DNA of 64,000 nucleotides from Microbacterium paraoxydans (GTDB lineage Bacteria; Actinomycetota; Actinomycetes; Actinomycetales; Microbacteriaceae), in NCBI RefSeq assembly GCF_019056515.1, contig NZ_CP064873.1:2356001-2420000 (forward strand), written 5' to 3'. The notes under the pieces are model-generated. The model had not been told where the DNA came from. It saw only the letters and a program-made list of their open reading frames with translations, and made no database searches. Positions 8,631 through 17,254 of this stretch are shown piece by piece; position 1 is the stretch's first letter, and each line of letters begins with the position of its first letter. Made by a program: the position numbers and the translations under genes.

Positions 8631-9289
8631 CCCGGTTCCGGCCGCTCGGAGGGCGACGGATCCGACTCCCGGTACCATCCGCGGTACTCCAGCACGGTGC
8701 CGAGCACGGGGTTCACGGCGCGCATGTCGATCGTGCGCCGGCGGTGCTCGGCGTCCCAGCCGTCGACGAGGTCCACGCGCACGCCGAGCGGTCCGGGCAG
8801 AGCGAACCGCCGCCCGAACAGCCGCAAGGCGACCCGGACGGTACGCATCCGCAGGAAGCCCTCCGCCGTCACACTGCACTCCTCGATGAGCTCCACGCGG
8901 CCACGGGCGCCGAGGAGATTCCGCACCAGCCCCGGCCGCACGCTCACCGTCAGCCGGTCCACGATCCGTGCCGTCCGACCGGGGAAGAGGAACTCGCGGG
9001 TGGAGTCGAGCGTCGCGCGGCCCGTCGCCGCGCGCCCGGTCGTCGTGCGCAGCACGAACGGCACGTCCCGCCCCGACGTCGGCACCAGCAGCCCCGGTCC
9101 CACGATCGGACGAGCGAGGGCCGCCCAGCGGCCGAACCGGCTCCCCGCGACCGCGAACACGCCCTCCGCGTGCCCCGCCGAGACGGGAGCACGGTACTGC
9201 GCGAGGATCTCGGGGTGGAGGCGCTCCGCCTCCGTGCCCAGGGCGTCGAGGAACACCTGTCCGCGTCTCAGGGGCATGCCGTCCGTCAT
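8624..9289 (-). CDS. DUF4166-like protein of unknown function
   Basis: This 221-residue protein resembles DUF4166 proteins: an FLDALG...LHPEILAQY opening, a GVFAVAGSRFGR segment, a VPFVLRTT strand and a C-terminal stretch that ends with VLEYRGWYRE. There is no signal peptide and no membrane segment, so it is probably cytoplasmic. No catalytic motif can be named and the function is unknown. The frame stays open to 9340, but I chose the ATG at 9289 because TACGCT sits exactly 12 nt upstream of it, and the upstream residues are arginine-rich read-through of the promoter. It is divergent from trpS and converges on xthA with a 7-bp overlap. Confidence 0.65.
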   Translation of the reverse strand: MTDGMPLRRGQVFLDALGTEAERLHPEILAQYRAPVSAGHAEGVFAVAGSRFGRWAALARPIVGPGLLVPTSGRDVPFVLRTTTGRAATGRATLDSTREFLFPGRTARIVDRLTVSVRPGLVRNLLGARGRVELIEECSVTAEGFLRMRTVRVALRLFGRRFALPGPLGVRVDLVDGWDAEHRRRTIDMRAVNPVLGTVLEYRGWYRESDPSPSERPEPGQ

Positions 9290-9295
9290 GACGTC

Positions 9296-9301
9296 AGCGT
9301 A
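9296..9301 (-). promoter_or_regulatory. -10 box, leaderless promoter of the DUF4166-like gene
   Basis: TACGCT (minus strand) is 12 nt before the ATG at 9289. It decides between this start and an upstream alternative. Confidence 0.55.
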
Positions 9302-9339
9302 GGGGATCCGACGGCGCCGGGCACCGCGGCGCGGGCGCA

Positions 9340-9345
9340 TAGGAT
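9340..9345 (+). promoter_or_regulatory. -10 box, leaderless promoter of trpS
   Basis: TAGGAT is 12 nt before the GTG at 9352. With the opposed box at 9296-9301 it forms a compact divergent promoter pair within 62 bp. Confidence 0.6.
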
Positions 9346-9351
9346 TGACGG

Positions 9352-10356
9352 GTGAACAAGCCTCGCCTCTACTCCGGAATGCAGCCCTCCGCCGACTCCC
9401 TCCAGATCGGCAACTACATCGGCGCGCTCCTGCAGTGGCGGGAGCTCCAGACCTCGTATGACGCGTTCTTCTCCGTCGTCGACCTGCACGCCCTCACGGT
9501 CGCCCCGAACCCGGCCGAGCTGCGCGAGAAGACCCGCCGGACCGCCGCGCAGTACATCGCCGCGGGCATCGAGCCGTCGCAGTCGACGCTGTACGTGCAG
9601 TCGCACGTCCGTGCGCACGCCGAGCTCGCCTGGATCCTCAGCACGATCACCGGCTTCGGCGAGGCCGGACGCATGACCCAGTTCAAGGACAAGTCGGCCC
9701 GCTACGGCGCTGATGCGACCAGCGTCGGCCTCTTCACCTACCCGGTACTCATGGCCGCCGACATCCTGCTGTACCAGACCGATGTCGTGCCGGTCGGAGA
9801 CGACCAGAAGCAGCACGTCGAGCTCACCCGCGACCTCGCGGAGCGCTTCAACTCGCGGTTCGGCGAGACCTTCACGGTGCCCGTCCCGGTCATCCAGAAG
9901 GAGACGGCGCGCATCTACGACCTGCAGAACCCGACGGCCAAGATGTCGAAGTCGGCCGAGAGCGACGCCGGTGTGCTGTGGATGCTCGACGACCCGGCGA
10001 AGTCGGCGAAGAAGATCATGCGCGCGGTGACCGACAACGAGGGCACCGTGCGGTTCGATCGCGAGGCCAAGCCGGGCGTCTCGAACCTGCTCACCATCTA
10101 CGCCGCGCTGACCGGACGCCAGATCCCCGCGATCGAGGACGAGTACGCGGGCCGCGGATACGGCGACTTCAAGAAGGGCCTCGCCGAGGTCGTCGTGGAG
10201 GAGTTCGCTCCGGTGCGCAGCCGTGCCCTCGAGCTCCTCGACGACCCGGCGGAGCTGGACCGGATCCTCGCCGAGAACGCCGCCCGCGCCGACGCCGTGG
10301 CCGATCGCACGCTGTCCGACGTGTACGACCGCGTCGGACTGCTGCGCCGGGTGTGA
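9352..10356 (+). CDS. trpS: Tryptophan--tRNA ligase
   Basis: This 334-residue class I aminoacyl-tRNA synthetase charges tRNA-Trp in the cytoplasm. The HIGH-type motif is the QIGN variant at residues 18-21 (context [14 protein letters not shown]), common in bacterial TrpRS. The KMSKS loop is at residues 197-201. The [13 protein letters not shown] segment, a TrpRS hallmark, lies between them. Length matches the bacterial enzyme. The GTG start follows a -10 box with no Shine-Dalgarno, so translation is probably leaderless. The neighbours are unrelated and it appears to be a single-gene transcript. Confidence 0.96.
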   Translation: MNKPRLYSGMQPSADSLQIGNYIGALLQWRELQTSYDAFFSVVDLHALTVAPNPAELREKTRRTAAQYIAAGIEPSQSTLYVQSHVRAHAELAWILSTITGFGEAGRMTQFKDKSARYGADATSVGLFTYPVLMAADILLYQTDVVPVGDDQKQHVELTRDLAERFNSRFGETFTVPVPVIQKETARIYDLQNPTAKMSKSAESDAGVLWMLDDPAKSAKKIMRAVTDNEGTVRFDREAKPGVSNLLTIYAALTGRQIPAIEDEYAGRGYGDFKKGLAEVVVEEFAPVRSRALELLDDPAELDRILAENAARADAVADRTLSDVYDRVGLLRRV

Positions 10357-10370
10357 GCCGCGGCCGAGCC

Positions 10371-10376
10371 TAGGAT
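10371..10376 (+). promoter_or_regulatory. -10 box, leaderless promoter of the proline-rich membrane protein gene
   Basis: TAGGAT is exactly 12 nt before the GTG at 10383, the same arrangement as at trpS. Confidence 0.6.
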
Positions 10377-10382
10377 GACATC

Positions 10383-11006
10383 GTGACCGACCCGCAGCTT
10401 CCCCCTCCGCCCGGCGCCGTGCCGCCCCTTCCCTCGGTCCCGCAGGAGCCGGTATCCGGTGCGGTCCCGCCGCCCGCGTATCCGTCGACACCGCCGGCCG
10501 CTCCGGCGCCGTACCCGCCCGCGTATCCGCCGGCACCCCCTGCCGCGCCTCCCGGCGCGTATCAGGTGCCTGTGGGCGGCTACGCGGCACCGTCCGGCTC
10601 GTACACCGCACCAGATGCCGCGCCGAAGCCCTCGGGGTTCCTCGGCCTGCTCGCTCTCGGCCTCTCGATCCTCGCGGCCGTCGTCATGCCGATCATCGGC
10701 GGCGTCAGCGCCTTCGAGGTCGGCCGCCGCATCCCGCAGGGCGTCAGCGGCTCCACGAGCGATCTCGGGTTCCTGTCCCCCGCGCGGGACCAGGTGCTGT
10801 GGACGGAGCTGTCCTTCTGGGCCGGCACGGTGTTCGGCATCGCCGCGATCGTACTCGGCATCATCGCGATCCGCCGGAAGCGGGGGCGCGGAGCGGGCAT
10901 CGCCGCGCTCATCGTCGCCGTCCTCGGCGCGATCATCTTCTTCGTCGCCGTCTTCACCGCTTTCGCCGTCGGCGGGGCGGCGGGGTACGCCACCTTCACC
11001 ACCTGA
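10383..11006 (+). CDS. Proline-rich small membrane protein (DUF4190-like)
   Basis: This 207-residue protein has a long disordered N-terminus (about residues 1-80) made of Pro, Ala, Tyr and Gly with repeated YPP/APP motifs. Three hydrophobic segments follow, near residues 85-108, 143-162 and 174-200. The basic loop RRKRGRGAG before the last one suggests that loop is cytoplasmic. This layout is common in actinobacterial DUF4190-type proteins of unknown function. There is no signal peptide. It converges on pth, with 21 bp between the stops. Confidence 0.75.
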   Translation: MTDPQLPPPPGAVPPLPSVPQEPVSGAVPPPAYPSTPPAAPAPYPPAYPPAPPAAPPGAYQVPVGGYAAPSGSYTAPDAAPKPSGFLGLLALGLSILAAVVMPIIGGVSAFEVGRRIPQGVSGSTSDLGFLSPARDQVLWTELSFWAGTVFGIAAIVLGIIAIRRKRGRGAGIAALIVAVLGAIIFFVAVFTAFAVGGAAGYATFTT

Positions 11007-11027
11007 CGCGCCGCGCGCGCCGGAACC

Positions 11028-11609
11028 TCAGCGGGGGGCGTGGTGCTTCTGCTGTGCGGCGAGCAGTCCTTCGTCGACGAGGAGCTCGACGGCGTCGGCC
11101 GCGTCGCCCACGAGCAGGGGCAGGTTCGCGCGCTCGTCCTTGCCGAACGGGGAGAGCACCCAGTCGGCCGGGTCCTGACGCCCCACCGGGCGACCGATGC
11201 CCACGCGCACCCGGGGGAAGTCCGGGCTCGTGAGCGCTCGCGCGATGTCGCGGACGCCGTTGTGCCCGCCGTGGCCTCCCCCGGTCTTGAGCTTGACCGT
11301 GTCGAACGGGATGTCCAGCTCGTCGTGCACGACGACCACGTGATCGAGGGGGACGGAGTAGAACCGGGCGAGCGCCGCGACGGGCGTGCCCGAGACGTTC
11401 ATGAACGTGTTCGGCTTCGCGAGCACGAGCTTGTCGGCGCCGGGGCGGAGCCAGGTCTCCACGACCCGCGCGCCCCCCTTGTGCTCCCGGAAGCTCTCGC
11501 CGCGGCGGGCTGCGAGCTCGTCGACGACCATCTGGCCGATGTTGTGGCGGGTCGCCTCATAGCGGGGTCCGGGGTTGCCGAGACCGACCACGAGCCAGGT
11601 CGCTGCCAT
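11028..11609 (-). CDS. pth: Peptidyl-tRNA hydrolase
   Basis: This 193-residue enzyme releases tRNA from prematurely terminated peptidyl-tRNA in the cytoplasm. It has the family opening [19 protein letters not shown] with the catalytic His, the [10 protein letters not shown] motif, and VVHDELDIP. The GGHNGVRDI segment is also present. It follows rplY on the same strand, an actinobacterial pairing, but a perfect hairpin separates them. The ATG at 11609 has a GAGAGAGGACGAGG leader typical of ribosome binding. Confidence 0.96.
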   Translation of the reverse strand: MAATWLVVGLGNPGPRYEATRHNIGQMVVDELAARRGESFREHKGGARVVETWLRPGADKLVLAKPNTFMNVSGTPVAALARFYSVPLDHVVVVHDELDIPFDTVKLKTGGGHGGHNGVRDIARALTSPDFPRVRVGIGRPVGRQDPADWVLSPFGKDERANLPLLVGDAADAVELLVDEGLLAAQQKHHAPR

Positions 11610-11645
11610 TCCTCGTCCTCTCTCGCCGGAGCCGTCGCCCCGGTC

Positions 11646-11651
11646 AGGATA
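11646..11651 (-). promoter_or_regulatory. -10 box of pth
   Basis: TATCCT (minus strand) lies just after the rplY terminator and about 37 nt before the pth ATG. This gives a short leader that contains the purine-rich ribosome-binding site. Confidence 0.4.
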
Positions 11652-11653
11652 CG

Positions 11654-11688
11654 ACGGAGGGGACGCGATCCGATCGCGTCCCCTCCGT
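11654..11688 (-). terminator. Terminator downstream of rplY
   Basis: A perfect 16-bp stem (ACGGAGGGGACGCGAT and its complement) with a 3-nt loop follows the rplY stop. It should separate rplY from pth transcription. Confidence 0.8.
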
Positions 11689-11705
11689 GATGAAGCAGGC
11701 GGAGA

Positions 11706-12323
11706 TCACTCCGCGGCGGCCTCCTCGGACGCCTCGGCGGCACCCTCGGCGGACTCGCCCTCGGTCTCCTCGTCCTCGACCGGAGCGGCCGGGACGGAGA
11801 TGGCGACCACGAGGACCTCGGCGTCGGTGAGGAGCGTCGAGCCCTTCGGGAGGGTGACGTCGGCGGCGGTGATGTGCGCGCCCTCCTCGAGACCCTCGAC
11901 CGAGACCTCGATGTTCTCGGGGATGTGCGTGGCCTCGGCCTCGACCTGGATGGTCGTGGCGTCGAGGTTGACGATGGTGCCGGGGGCCGGCTCGCCGGTC
12001 ACGACGACGGGGACGTCGATGGCGACCTTCTCGCCCTTCTTCACGACCAGGAGGTCGATGTGCTCGATGATCTGGTGCACCGGGTCCTTCTGCACGTCCT
12101 TGACGAGGGCGAGCTGCGAGGTGCCCTCGATGTCGAGGTCGAGCAGCGCGTTGGCGCGGCGGATGATCAGGGAGACCTGGTGACCCGGCAGCGCGACGTG
12201 CACGGGCTCGGTGCCGTGGCCGTAGATGACCGCGGGGATCTTGCCGGCGGCGCGCAGACGACGGGCGAAGCCCTTGCCGAAGCTGCTGCGCAGCTCGGCG
12301 TGGACCGTGGTGTCTTCAGACAT
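11706..12323 (-). CDS. rplY: 50S ribosomal protein L25 / general stress protein Ctc
   Basis: This 205-residue protein binds 5S rRNA in the large ribosomal subunit. The N-terminal L25 domain contains the expected RRLRAAGKIPAVIYGHG segment, and the C-terminal TL5/Ctc beta-domain follows from about residue 95. The last 25 residues are a Glu/Ala-rich acidic tail typical of the long Ctc form. AAGGAGAACCTC directly precedes the ATG and is a strong ribosome-binding site. The minus-strand leader, about 150 nt or longer, runs from the region of 12500; I see no named riboswitch in it. Confidence 0.95.
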   Translation of the reverse strand: MSEDTTVHAELRSSFGKGFARRLRAAGKIPAVIYGHGTEPVHVALPGHQVSLIIRRANALLDLDIEGTSQLALVKDVQKDPVHQIIEHIDLLVVKKGEKVAIDVPVVVTGEPAPGTIVNLDATTIQVEAEATHIPENIEVSVEGLEEGAHITAADVTLPKGSTLLTDAEVLVVAISVPAAPVEDEETEGESAEGAAEASEEAAAE

Positions 12324-12547
12324 GAGGTTCTCCTTCGGGCACGCAGCGAAGGCGCCGCGCGGTGGTCTTGGAATTGTGGACTCGAACGCGGACGCGTGAG
12401 GAAAGCCACCGGGCTTGCTTCGCCGCGTCGATCACGGACGTCCGCGCACGCGCAGAAGCGTCCCTCGCCGAGGTACGACTCCATGGTACCGGATGACCCG
12501 ATAGGCTGAGGACACCGGTCCCCTCTGCAGAAATTCGGAGTACCTCC

Positions 12548-12673
12548 ATGCTCGACGCCGCGTTCCTCTCTCACGTCCTCCTCTGGGTGATCGGCGCCAT
12601 GTCGCTGTGCGCCGCCGTCGCGACCGGCGCCGCCCTGTTCTCCCTCGGCCGCTCGGGCTACCGCAAGGACTGA
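12548..12673 (+). CDS. Small single-helix membrane protein, 41 residues
   Basis: The reading frame ATG (12548) to TGA (12671-12673) encodes 41 residues. Residues 5-33 (AFLSHVLLWVIGAMSLCAA and on) are hydrophobic, giving one membrane helix, and the tail RSGYRKD is positively charged and should stay in the cytoplasm. GGAG at 12537-12540 sits 7 nt before the ATG, and TAGGCT at 12502-12507 can serve as the -10 box, so promoter, ribosome-binding site and start are all in place. Its end overlaps the convergent gntK stop region by 16 bp. I do not recognise a family. Confidence 0.6.
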   Translation: MLDAAFLSHVLLWVIGAMSLCAAVATGAALFSLGRSGYRKD

Positions 12674-13182
12674 GCGTCCCCCGGCGCTCTCGTGATCGCG
12701 ATGAGCGCCTTCCGGATCGCCGCCACCTCGCGCCTCAGCGGAAGCGCGGCATCGACGCGGAGCCCGACCTCGTCGTCCCGCAGCGGTTCCCACTCGTCGA
12801 GCTGGGAACCGAGCAGCGAGGCCGGCATGAAGTGATCGGGCCGATCGCCCAGCCGTCGTGCGAGCGTCTCCCGTGCCACGCCGAGCTCGACGAAGACGGC
12901 GTCCGGTGCCTCCGCCCTGATGGCATCCCGGTAGTGCCGGCGCAGCGCCGAACAGGCGACGACGATGCGCGTCTCGGCGGCGAGCGTCCGTCCGACCACG
13001 CGGAGCCACGGCATCCGGTCGTCGTCGTCGAGAGGGATGCCCGCCGCCATCTTCTCGACGTTGGTGAGCGGATGCAGGTCGTCCCCGTCCACGAAGCGCG
13101 CCCCGAGCTCCTCGGCCAGCGCCGCGCCCACCGTCGACTTCCCGGAGCCGCTGGGCCCCATCACGACGATGCGCACGCTCAT
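12658..13182 (-). CDS. gntK: Gluconokinase
   Basis: This 174-residue kinase phosphorylates gluconate to 6-phosphogluconate with ATP. The P-loop is GPSGSGKST at residues 9-17, and DGDDLHPLTNVEKMAAGIPLDDDDR matches the GntK substrate region. Length fits the bacterial GntK family. The ATG at 13182 lies 17 nt after the 2-hydroxyacid dehydrogenase stop, so the two share an operon. The product is the substrate of Gnd, encoded just upstream on the other strand. Confidence 0.93.
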   Translation of the reverse strand: MSVRIVVMGPSGSGKSTVGAALAEELGARFVDGDDLHPLTNVEKMAAGIPLDDDDRMPWLRVVGRTLAAETRIVVACSALRRHYRDAIRAEAPDAVFVELGVARETLARRLGDRPDHFMPASLLGSQLDEWEPLRDDEVGLRVDAALPLRREVAAIRKALIAITRAPGDAQSLR

Positions 13183-13199
13183 GCCCGTCGCCTCCCGGC

Positions 13200-14258
13200 T
13201 CAGTAGAACTCGACCGTGTCGACCACTGCACGCAGCTCCCGGCCGTCGAGCAGCCGGGTGGCGTTCTCGGCGAACCTCCGTGCGATGCGCTCCTCCTCCT
13301 TCGAGCTCAGAGCCGCCGTGTGCGGGCTGACGAGGACGCGGGGGTGTGTCCAGAGCGGCGAGTCGGCGGGCAGCGGCTCCTGCTCGAAGACGTCCAGCCC
13401 GGCGAAGCCGACGCGGCCGTCATCGAGCGCGGCGAGAAGCGCCGTCTCGTCGACGACGCTGCCGCGCCCGACGTTGGTGAGGATGGCCCCGGGCTTCACG
13501 GCCCGGAGGACCTCCTCTCCGATGAGGTGCCTGGTCTGCTCCGTGCCCGGCAGCGTGACGACGATCGCGTCGACCTCGCCCACCGCGTCCACGAGCTCGT
13601 CGGGCGCGATGAGACGGTCGACGCCCTCGACCGCGCGGCCGGAGCGGCTGGTTCCCCACACCCGGGCGCCGAGCGCGTGGAAACGGCGGGCGCACTCCGC
13701 GCCGATCCCGCCGAGTCCGACGACGAGCACGGTCATCTCGTCGACCTGACCCATCTCCCAGCGGTCGGGCCAGGTGCGCTTCCGCTGGTCGTCGAGCAGC
13801 CGCGGGAGGCCCTTCGCCCCGGCGAGCACCGCGAAGAGCGCGAACTCGGCCAGCGTTCCGCCGTGGACGCCCGCGCTGGTGGTGAAGACGATGCGGTCGA
13901 GGTCGGCGCGGTCGAGTCCCGCCGCCTTGACGGTGCTGCCGCCCCCGGCCGCCGTGGTCATGACCCAGCGCAGTCCCGGATTGGCGGATACCGTCCGCGC
14001 CAGCGCCTGCGGGTCGACATCGGGGATGCCGAAGAGCACGTCCGCGGAGTCGACGAGATCGTCGAACGCGCGCTGCTGTTCCGGGGTCCGGCTGAACTCC
14101 GGGTCTCCCGACCAGTCGGCAGGGCCGCGCATAGGAGGCACGAGCGCCGCATCGTGGACGACCTCGAGCCGCGGCTCGAGCTCTTCGATAAGCCCGCACA
14201 GCTCCTCCGCCAACGGCACCGCGACGACGGCGCGGACCTTCTTCTCGGACTCCGTCAC
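13200..14258 (-). CDS. D-2-hydroxyacid dehydrogenase family oxidoreductase
   Basis: This 352-residue NAD(P)-dependent enzyme belongs to the D-2-hydroxyacid dehydrogenase family. The Rossmann motif VVGLGGIGAECARR is near the middle. The catalytic triad is visible as Arg in NVGRGSVVDETAL, Glu in GLDVFEQEPLP and His in SPHTAALS. The GTG at 14258 is preceded by GGAGGGAG. It precedes gntK by 17 nt, and the pairing suggests a role in ketogluconate or gluconate metabolism (for example a 2-ketogluconate reductase), but substrate specificity cannot be read from the motifs. Confidence 0.85.
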   Translation of the reverse strand: MTESEKKVRAVVAVPLAEELCGLIEELEPRLEVVHDAALVPPMRGPADWSGDPEFSRTPEQQRAFDDLVDSADVLFGIPDVDPQALARTVSANPGLRWVMTTAAGGGSTVKAAGLDRADLDRIVFTTSAGVHGGTLAEFALFAVLAGAKGLPRLLDDQRKRTWPDRWEMGQVDEMTVLVVGLGGIGAECARRFHALGARVWGTSRSGRAVEGVDRLIAPDELVDAVGEVDAIVVTLPGTEQTRHLIGEEVLRAVKPGAILTNVGRGSVVDETALLAALDDGRVGFAGLDVFEQEPLPADSPLWTHPRVLVSPHTAALSSKEEERIARRFAENATRLLDGRELRAVVDTVEFY

Positions 14259-14380
14259 GACCGACTCCCTCCAGCTCCTGTGCTCTCCTCAGCGTAGAGG
14301 TCCCGAGCGTCCCGGCCGCCCGGCACCGCGGACGATGACCGGGTCGCGTCACGGGTGCGCCTCGATCCGCCCTACAGCGA

Positions 14381-14386
14381 TACGCT
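14381..14386 (+). promoter_or_regulatory. -10 box of gnd
   Basis: TACGCT lies 36 nt before the gnd GTG, leaving a leader with GAGGAG as ribosome-binding site. Confidence 0.4.
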
Positions 14387-14421
14387 GAACTCAACCCTTC
14401 TTCACGATCGAGGAGCCTTCC

Positions 14422-15876
14422 GTGCCCGAAGCATCAGCGAACATCGGAGTCGTCGGACTCGCCGTCATGGGGTCGAACCTCGCCCGCAACCTCGCGAGCC
14501 GCGAGGGCAACACCGTGGCGATCTTCAACCGCAGCTACGAGAAGACGCAGACCCTCCTCGACGAGCATCCCGAGGCGGGCTTCATCCCGGCGAAGACCTA
14601 CCAGGAGTTCGCCGATTCGCTGCAGAAGCCGCGTACCGCCATCATCATGGTCAAGGCCGGAGCTCCGACCGACGCCGTGATCGACTCCCTCGTCGAGGTC
14701 TTCGAGCCGGGCGACATCATCGTCGACGGCGGCAACGCCTACTTCCCGGACACCATCCGCCGCGAGAAGGCCGTCCGCGAGACCGGCATCAACTTCGTCG
14801 GCGCCGGCATCTCCGGCGGCGAGGAGGGGGCCCTCACCGGCCCCTCGATCATGCCGGGCGGCTCCGACGAGTCCTGGGTCACGCTCGGGCCCATCCTGAA
14901 GTCCATCGCCGCGGTCGCCGAGGGCGAGCCCTGCGTGACGCACGTCGGCCACGACGGCGCCGGCCACTTCGTCAAGATGGTGCACAACGGCATCGAGTAC
15001 GCCGACATGCAGCTCATCGCCGAGGCGTACGACCTCATCCGGCGCGGCACCGGCAAGACGCCCGCGGAGATCGCCGAGATCTTCGCCGAGTGGAACCGCG
15101 GCGAGCTGGAGTCGTACCTCATCGAGATCACCGCCGAGGTGCTGCGGCAGGTCGACGCGTCCACCGGCAAGCCGCTGGTCGACGTCATCCTGGACCAGGC
15201 CGGCGCGAAGGGCACCGGCGCCTGGACCGTGCAGACCGCGCTCTCCCTGGGCGTGCCGGTCTCGGGTATCGCCGAGGCGACCTTCGCCCGCTCCCTCTCC
15301 TCGCACCCCGAGCAGCGCGCGGTCGCCGCCGCGCTTCCCGGCCCGGACGAGGAGTTCACGGTCCCGGCCGACGAGGTCGACGCGTTCGTCGAGGACGTCC
15401 GCCTGGCGCTCTACGCCTCCAAGATCGTCGCCTACTCGCAGGGCTTCGACGAGATCCGCGCCGGTGCCGCCGAGTACGGCTGGAACATCGATCTCGGTGC
15501 GATCTCCAAGATCTGGCGCGGCGGCTGCATCATCCGTGCACAGTTCCTGAACCGGATCGCGGACGCCTACGCCGAGACCCCCGACCTGCCGGTGCTGATG
15601 ACGGCTCCGTACTTCGCCGAGGCGCTCACCCGCGGCCAGGCGGCATGGCGCCGCGTGGTGGTCACGGCGGCGCAGTCCGGCATCCCGGCTCCCGCCTTCT
15701 CGTCGTCGCTGTCGTACTACGACGGCATCCGCGCCGACCGCCTCCCGGCCGCTCTCGTGCAGGGCCAGCGCGACTTCTTCGGTGCGCACACCTACAAGCG
15801 CATCGACAAGGAGGGCACCTTCCACACGCTGTGGTCGGGCGACCGCTCCGAGATCGAGGCCGAAGACACGCACTGA
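14422..15876 (+). CDS. gnd: 6-phosphogluconate dehydrogenase, decarboxylating
   Basis: This 484-residue enzyme converts 6-phosphogluconate to ribulose-5-phosphate and CO2 with NADP+ in the oxidative pentose phosphate pathway. The N-terminal nucleotide site is GLAVMGSNLARNLASR, followed by FNRSYEKT, which favours NADP+. The catalytic core has KMVHNGIEYADMQLIAEAYD, the 6PGDH signature with catalytic Lys and substrate-binding residues. Length fits the long dimeric form. It is divergent from the gntK operon, so gluconate kinase and this enzyme form a short route from gluconate to pentose phosphate. Confidence 0.97.
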   Translation: MPEASANIGVVGLAVMGSNLARNLASREGNTVAIFNRSYEKTQTLLDEHPEAGFIPAKTYQEFADSLQKPRTAIIMVKAGAPTDAVIDSLVEVFEPGDIIVDGGNAYFPDTIRREKAVRETGINFVGAGISGGEEGALTGPSIMPGGSDESWVTLGPILKSIAAVAEGEPCVTHVGHDGAGHFVKMVHNGIEYADMQLIAEAYDLIRRGTGKTPAEIAEIFAEWNRGELESYLIEITAEVLRQVDASTGKPLVDVILDQAGAKGTGAWTVQTALSLGVPVSGIAEATFARSLSSHPEQRAVAAALPGPDEEFTVPADEVDAFVEDVRLALYASKIVAYSQGFDEIRAGAAEYGWNIDLGAISKIWRGGCIIRAQFLNRIADAYAETPDLPVLMTAPYFAEALTRGQAAWRRVVVTAAQSGIPAPAFSSSLSYYDGIRADRLPAALVQGQRDFFGAHTYKRIDKEGTFHTLWSGDRSEIEAEDTH

Positions 15877-15887
15877 CCTCGGGTCTT

Positions 15888-15923
15888 CGAAGGGCCGGGC
15901 ACCGCAGGGTGCCCGGCCCTTCG
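15888..15923. terminator. Bidirectional terminator between gnd and the FAD oxidase gene
   Basis: A perfect 16-bp stem (CGAAGGGCCGGGCACC and its complement) with loop GCAG lies between the convergent stops at 15876 and 15928. It can serve both transcripts. Confidence 0.85.
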
Positions 15924-15927
15924 TGCG

Positions 15928-17178
15928 TCAGACGAGGATGTTGTGGTTGCGGCGGAACACGTTCTGCGGGTCCCACTGCGCCTTCACCGCCCGCAGACGC
16001 TCGTAGGCGTCGCCGTCGTACATCCCGGACACCGCGTCCGGGCGCTCGCGGTCGACGAAGTTGCTGTACTCGGCGAGGCGGCCCCCGACGATCCGCTGCG
16101 CGTCGGCCGCGGCCTTCTCGCGCCCCTGCTCGTCGAGTAGCCCGGGGACGTCGAAGGCACCGGCCATGACGAACCAGGTCGCGGTGCGCGCCGGGAAGGC
16201 CGTCTCCTCCTGCGGTACGTCGCCGAACGCCCCACCGAGGGACCGGAGGAACACGACCGAGGCGGGGTACTCCCGCCGATAGGCCACCAGCCGATCGATC
16301 GTCTCGTCGTTGAGATCGGCGACGAGACCGTTCCCGCCGAGGAACCCGGGAGGGGCGGGGGCCTCGCCGCCCTCGGGCTGCGGCATCTCCATCAGGATGT
16401 CCCGGTAGGCGGGCTCGGTGATCTCCGTGGTGACACCGTCGAGCGCGGTGATCGGCGCGAGTTCCACGCGCAGCGCTTCCGGGTCGGGCCCCGCCCACAC
16501 GGCGGTCAGCCGGGCACCGGCCGGCGCACTCGGGTCCATGGGCGGCACGTCCATGTACGTGACGGTGAGCTCGCTCGGGGCGTCGCGGAGGAGTTCGCGC
16601 GCGGCCCGGAGCACGGCGGTCGCGTCGCCCTCGACGACGGACTCGGCCAGCGCGATCCCCGGCAGGCGATGCGCTTCGAAGTCGAAACGGGTGACGATGC
16701 CGAAGTTGCCGCCACCGCCGCGCAGCGCCCAGAACAAGTCGGGATGCTGCGTGGCAGACACCTCCACCACGTCTCCGCTCGCGGTGACGACCTGGGCGCC
16801 GACGAGCTGATCGACGGCGAGGCCCCAGGCGCGCACCATCCAGCCGATGCCGCCGCCGAGCGTGAGACCACCGACACCGACGCTGGCCGTGTCGCCGGAG
16901 CTCAGGGCGAGGCCGTGGCCGGCGAGGGCTGTCGCGACATCGCCCCAGACCGCACCGCCACCGATGCGCACGGCGGTGCCGTCGACCTCGATCGAGGAGA
17001 GCTCCCCGAGTTCGAGCCGCAGACCGGGAACGGAGGCGTGGGACCAGGGCCCGTGGCCGCCGGAGACGACGGTCAGGGGGACCGCCCCCTGCGCGGCGGC
17101 GCGGACGAGCGCGGCGACCTCGGAGACGGTGGAGGGACGGTGGACGGTGGGCTGTGCGGATTCGACGTGGTCGACCAT
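15928..17178 (-). CDS. FAD-binding oxidoreductase, BBE-like
   Basis: This 416-residue flavoprotein has the PCMH-type FAD domain followed by a substrate domain and the C-terminal berberine-bridge segment (WDPQNVFRRNHNI). GGHGPWSHAS contains the His that carries covalent FAD in this family. The second attachment site is missing: SSGDTASVGVGGLTLGGG has Thr/Ala/Ser where bicovalent members have Cys, so the FAD is probably attached only through His. GGGGNFGIVTRFDF is the typical FAD-pocket loop. No signal peptide is visible. I chose the ATG at 17178 over the GTG two codons earlier because TACCGT lies exactly 12 nt upstream of it. The substrate is unknown. Confidence 0.85.
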   Translation of the reverse strand: MVDHVESAQPTVHRPSTVSEVAALVRAAAQGAVPLTVVSGGHGPWSHASVPGLRLELGELSSIEVDGTAVRIGGGAVWGDVATALAGHGLALSSGDTASVGVGGLTLGGGIGWMVRAWGLAVDQLVGAQVVTASGDVVEVSATQHPDLFWALRGGGGNFGIVTRFDFEAHRLPGIALAESVVEGDATAVLRAARELLRDAPSELTVTYMDVPPMDPSAPAGARLTAVWAGPDPEALRVELAPITALDGVTTEITEPAYRDILMEMPQPEGGEAPAPPGFLGGNGLVADLNDETIDRLVAYRREYPASVVFLRSLGGAFGDVPQEETAFPARTATWFVMAGAFDVPGLLDEQGREKAAADAQRIVGGRLAEYSNFVDRERPDAVSGMYDGDAYERLRAVKAQWDPQNVFRRNHNILV

Positions 17179-17184
17179 GAGCAC

Positions 17185-17190
17185 ACGGTA
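17185..17190 (-). promoter_or_regulatory. -10 box, leaderless promoter of the FAD oxidase gene
   Basis: TACCGT (minus strand) is 12 nt before the ATG at 17178. It makes that ATG more likely than the GTG at 17184. Confidence 0.5.
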
Positions 17191-17254
17191 GACCCGGGGT
17201 CGGACATCGCGGAAGAGGGGCGGCCCACCGTCCGCCCCTCCCCCGCGCCGCCCG

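Noticed and set aside
12324..12547. Riboswitch or small RNA in the rplY leader
   Set aside because: The leader is long but I see no known motif or strong hairpin. Nothing can be supported.
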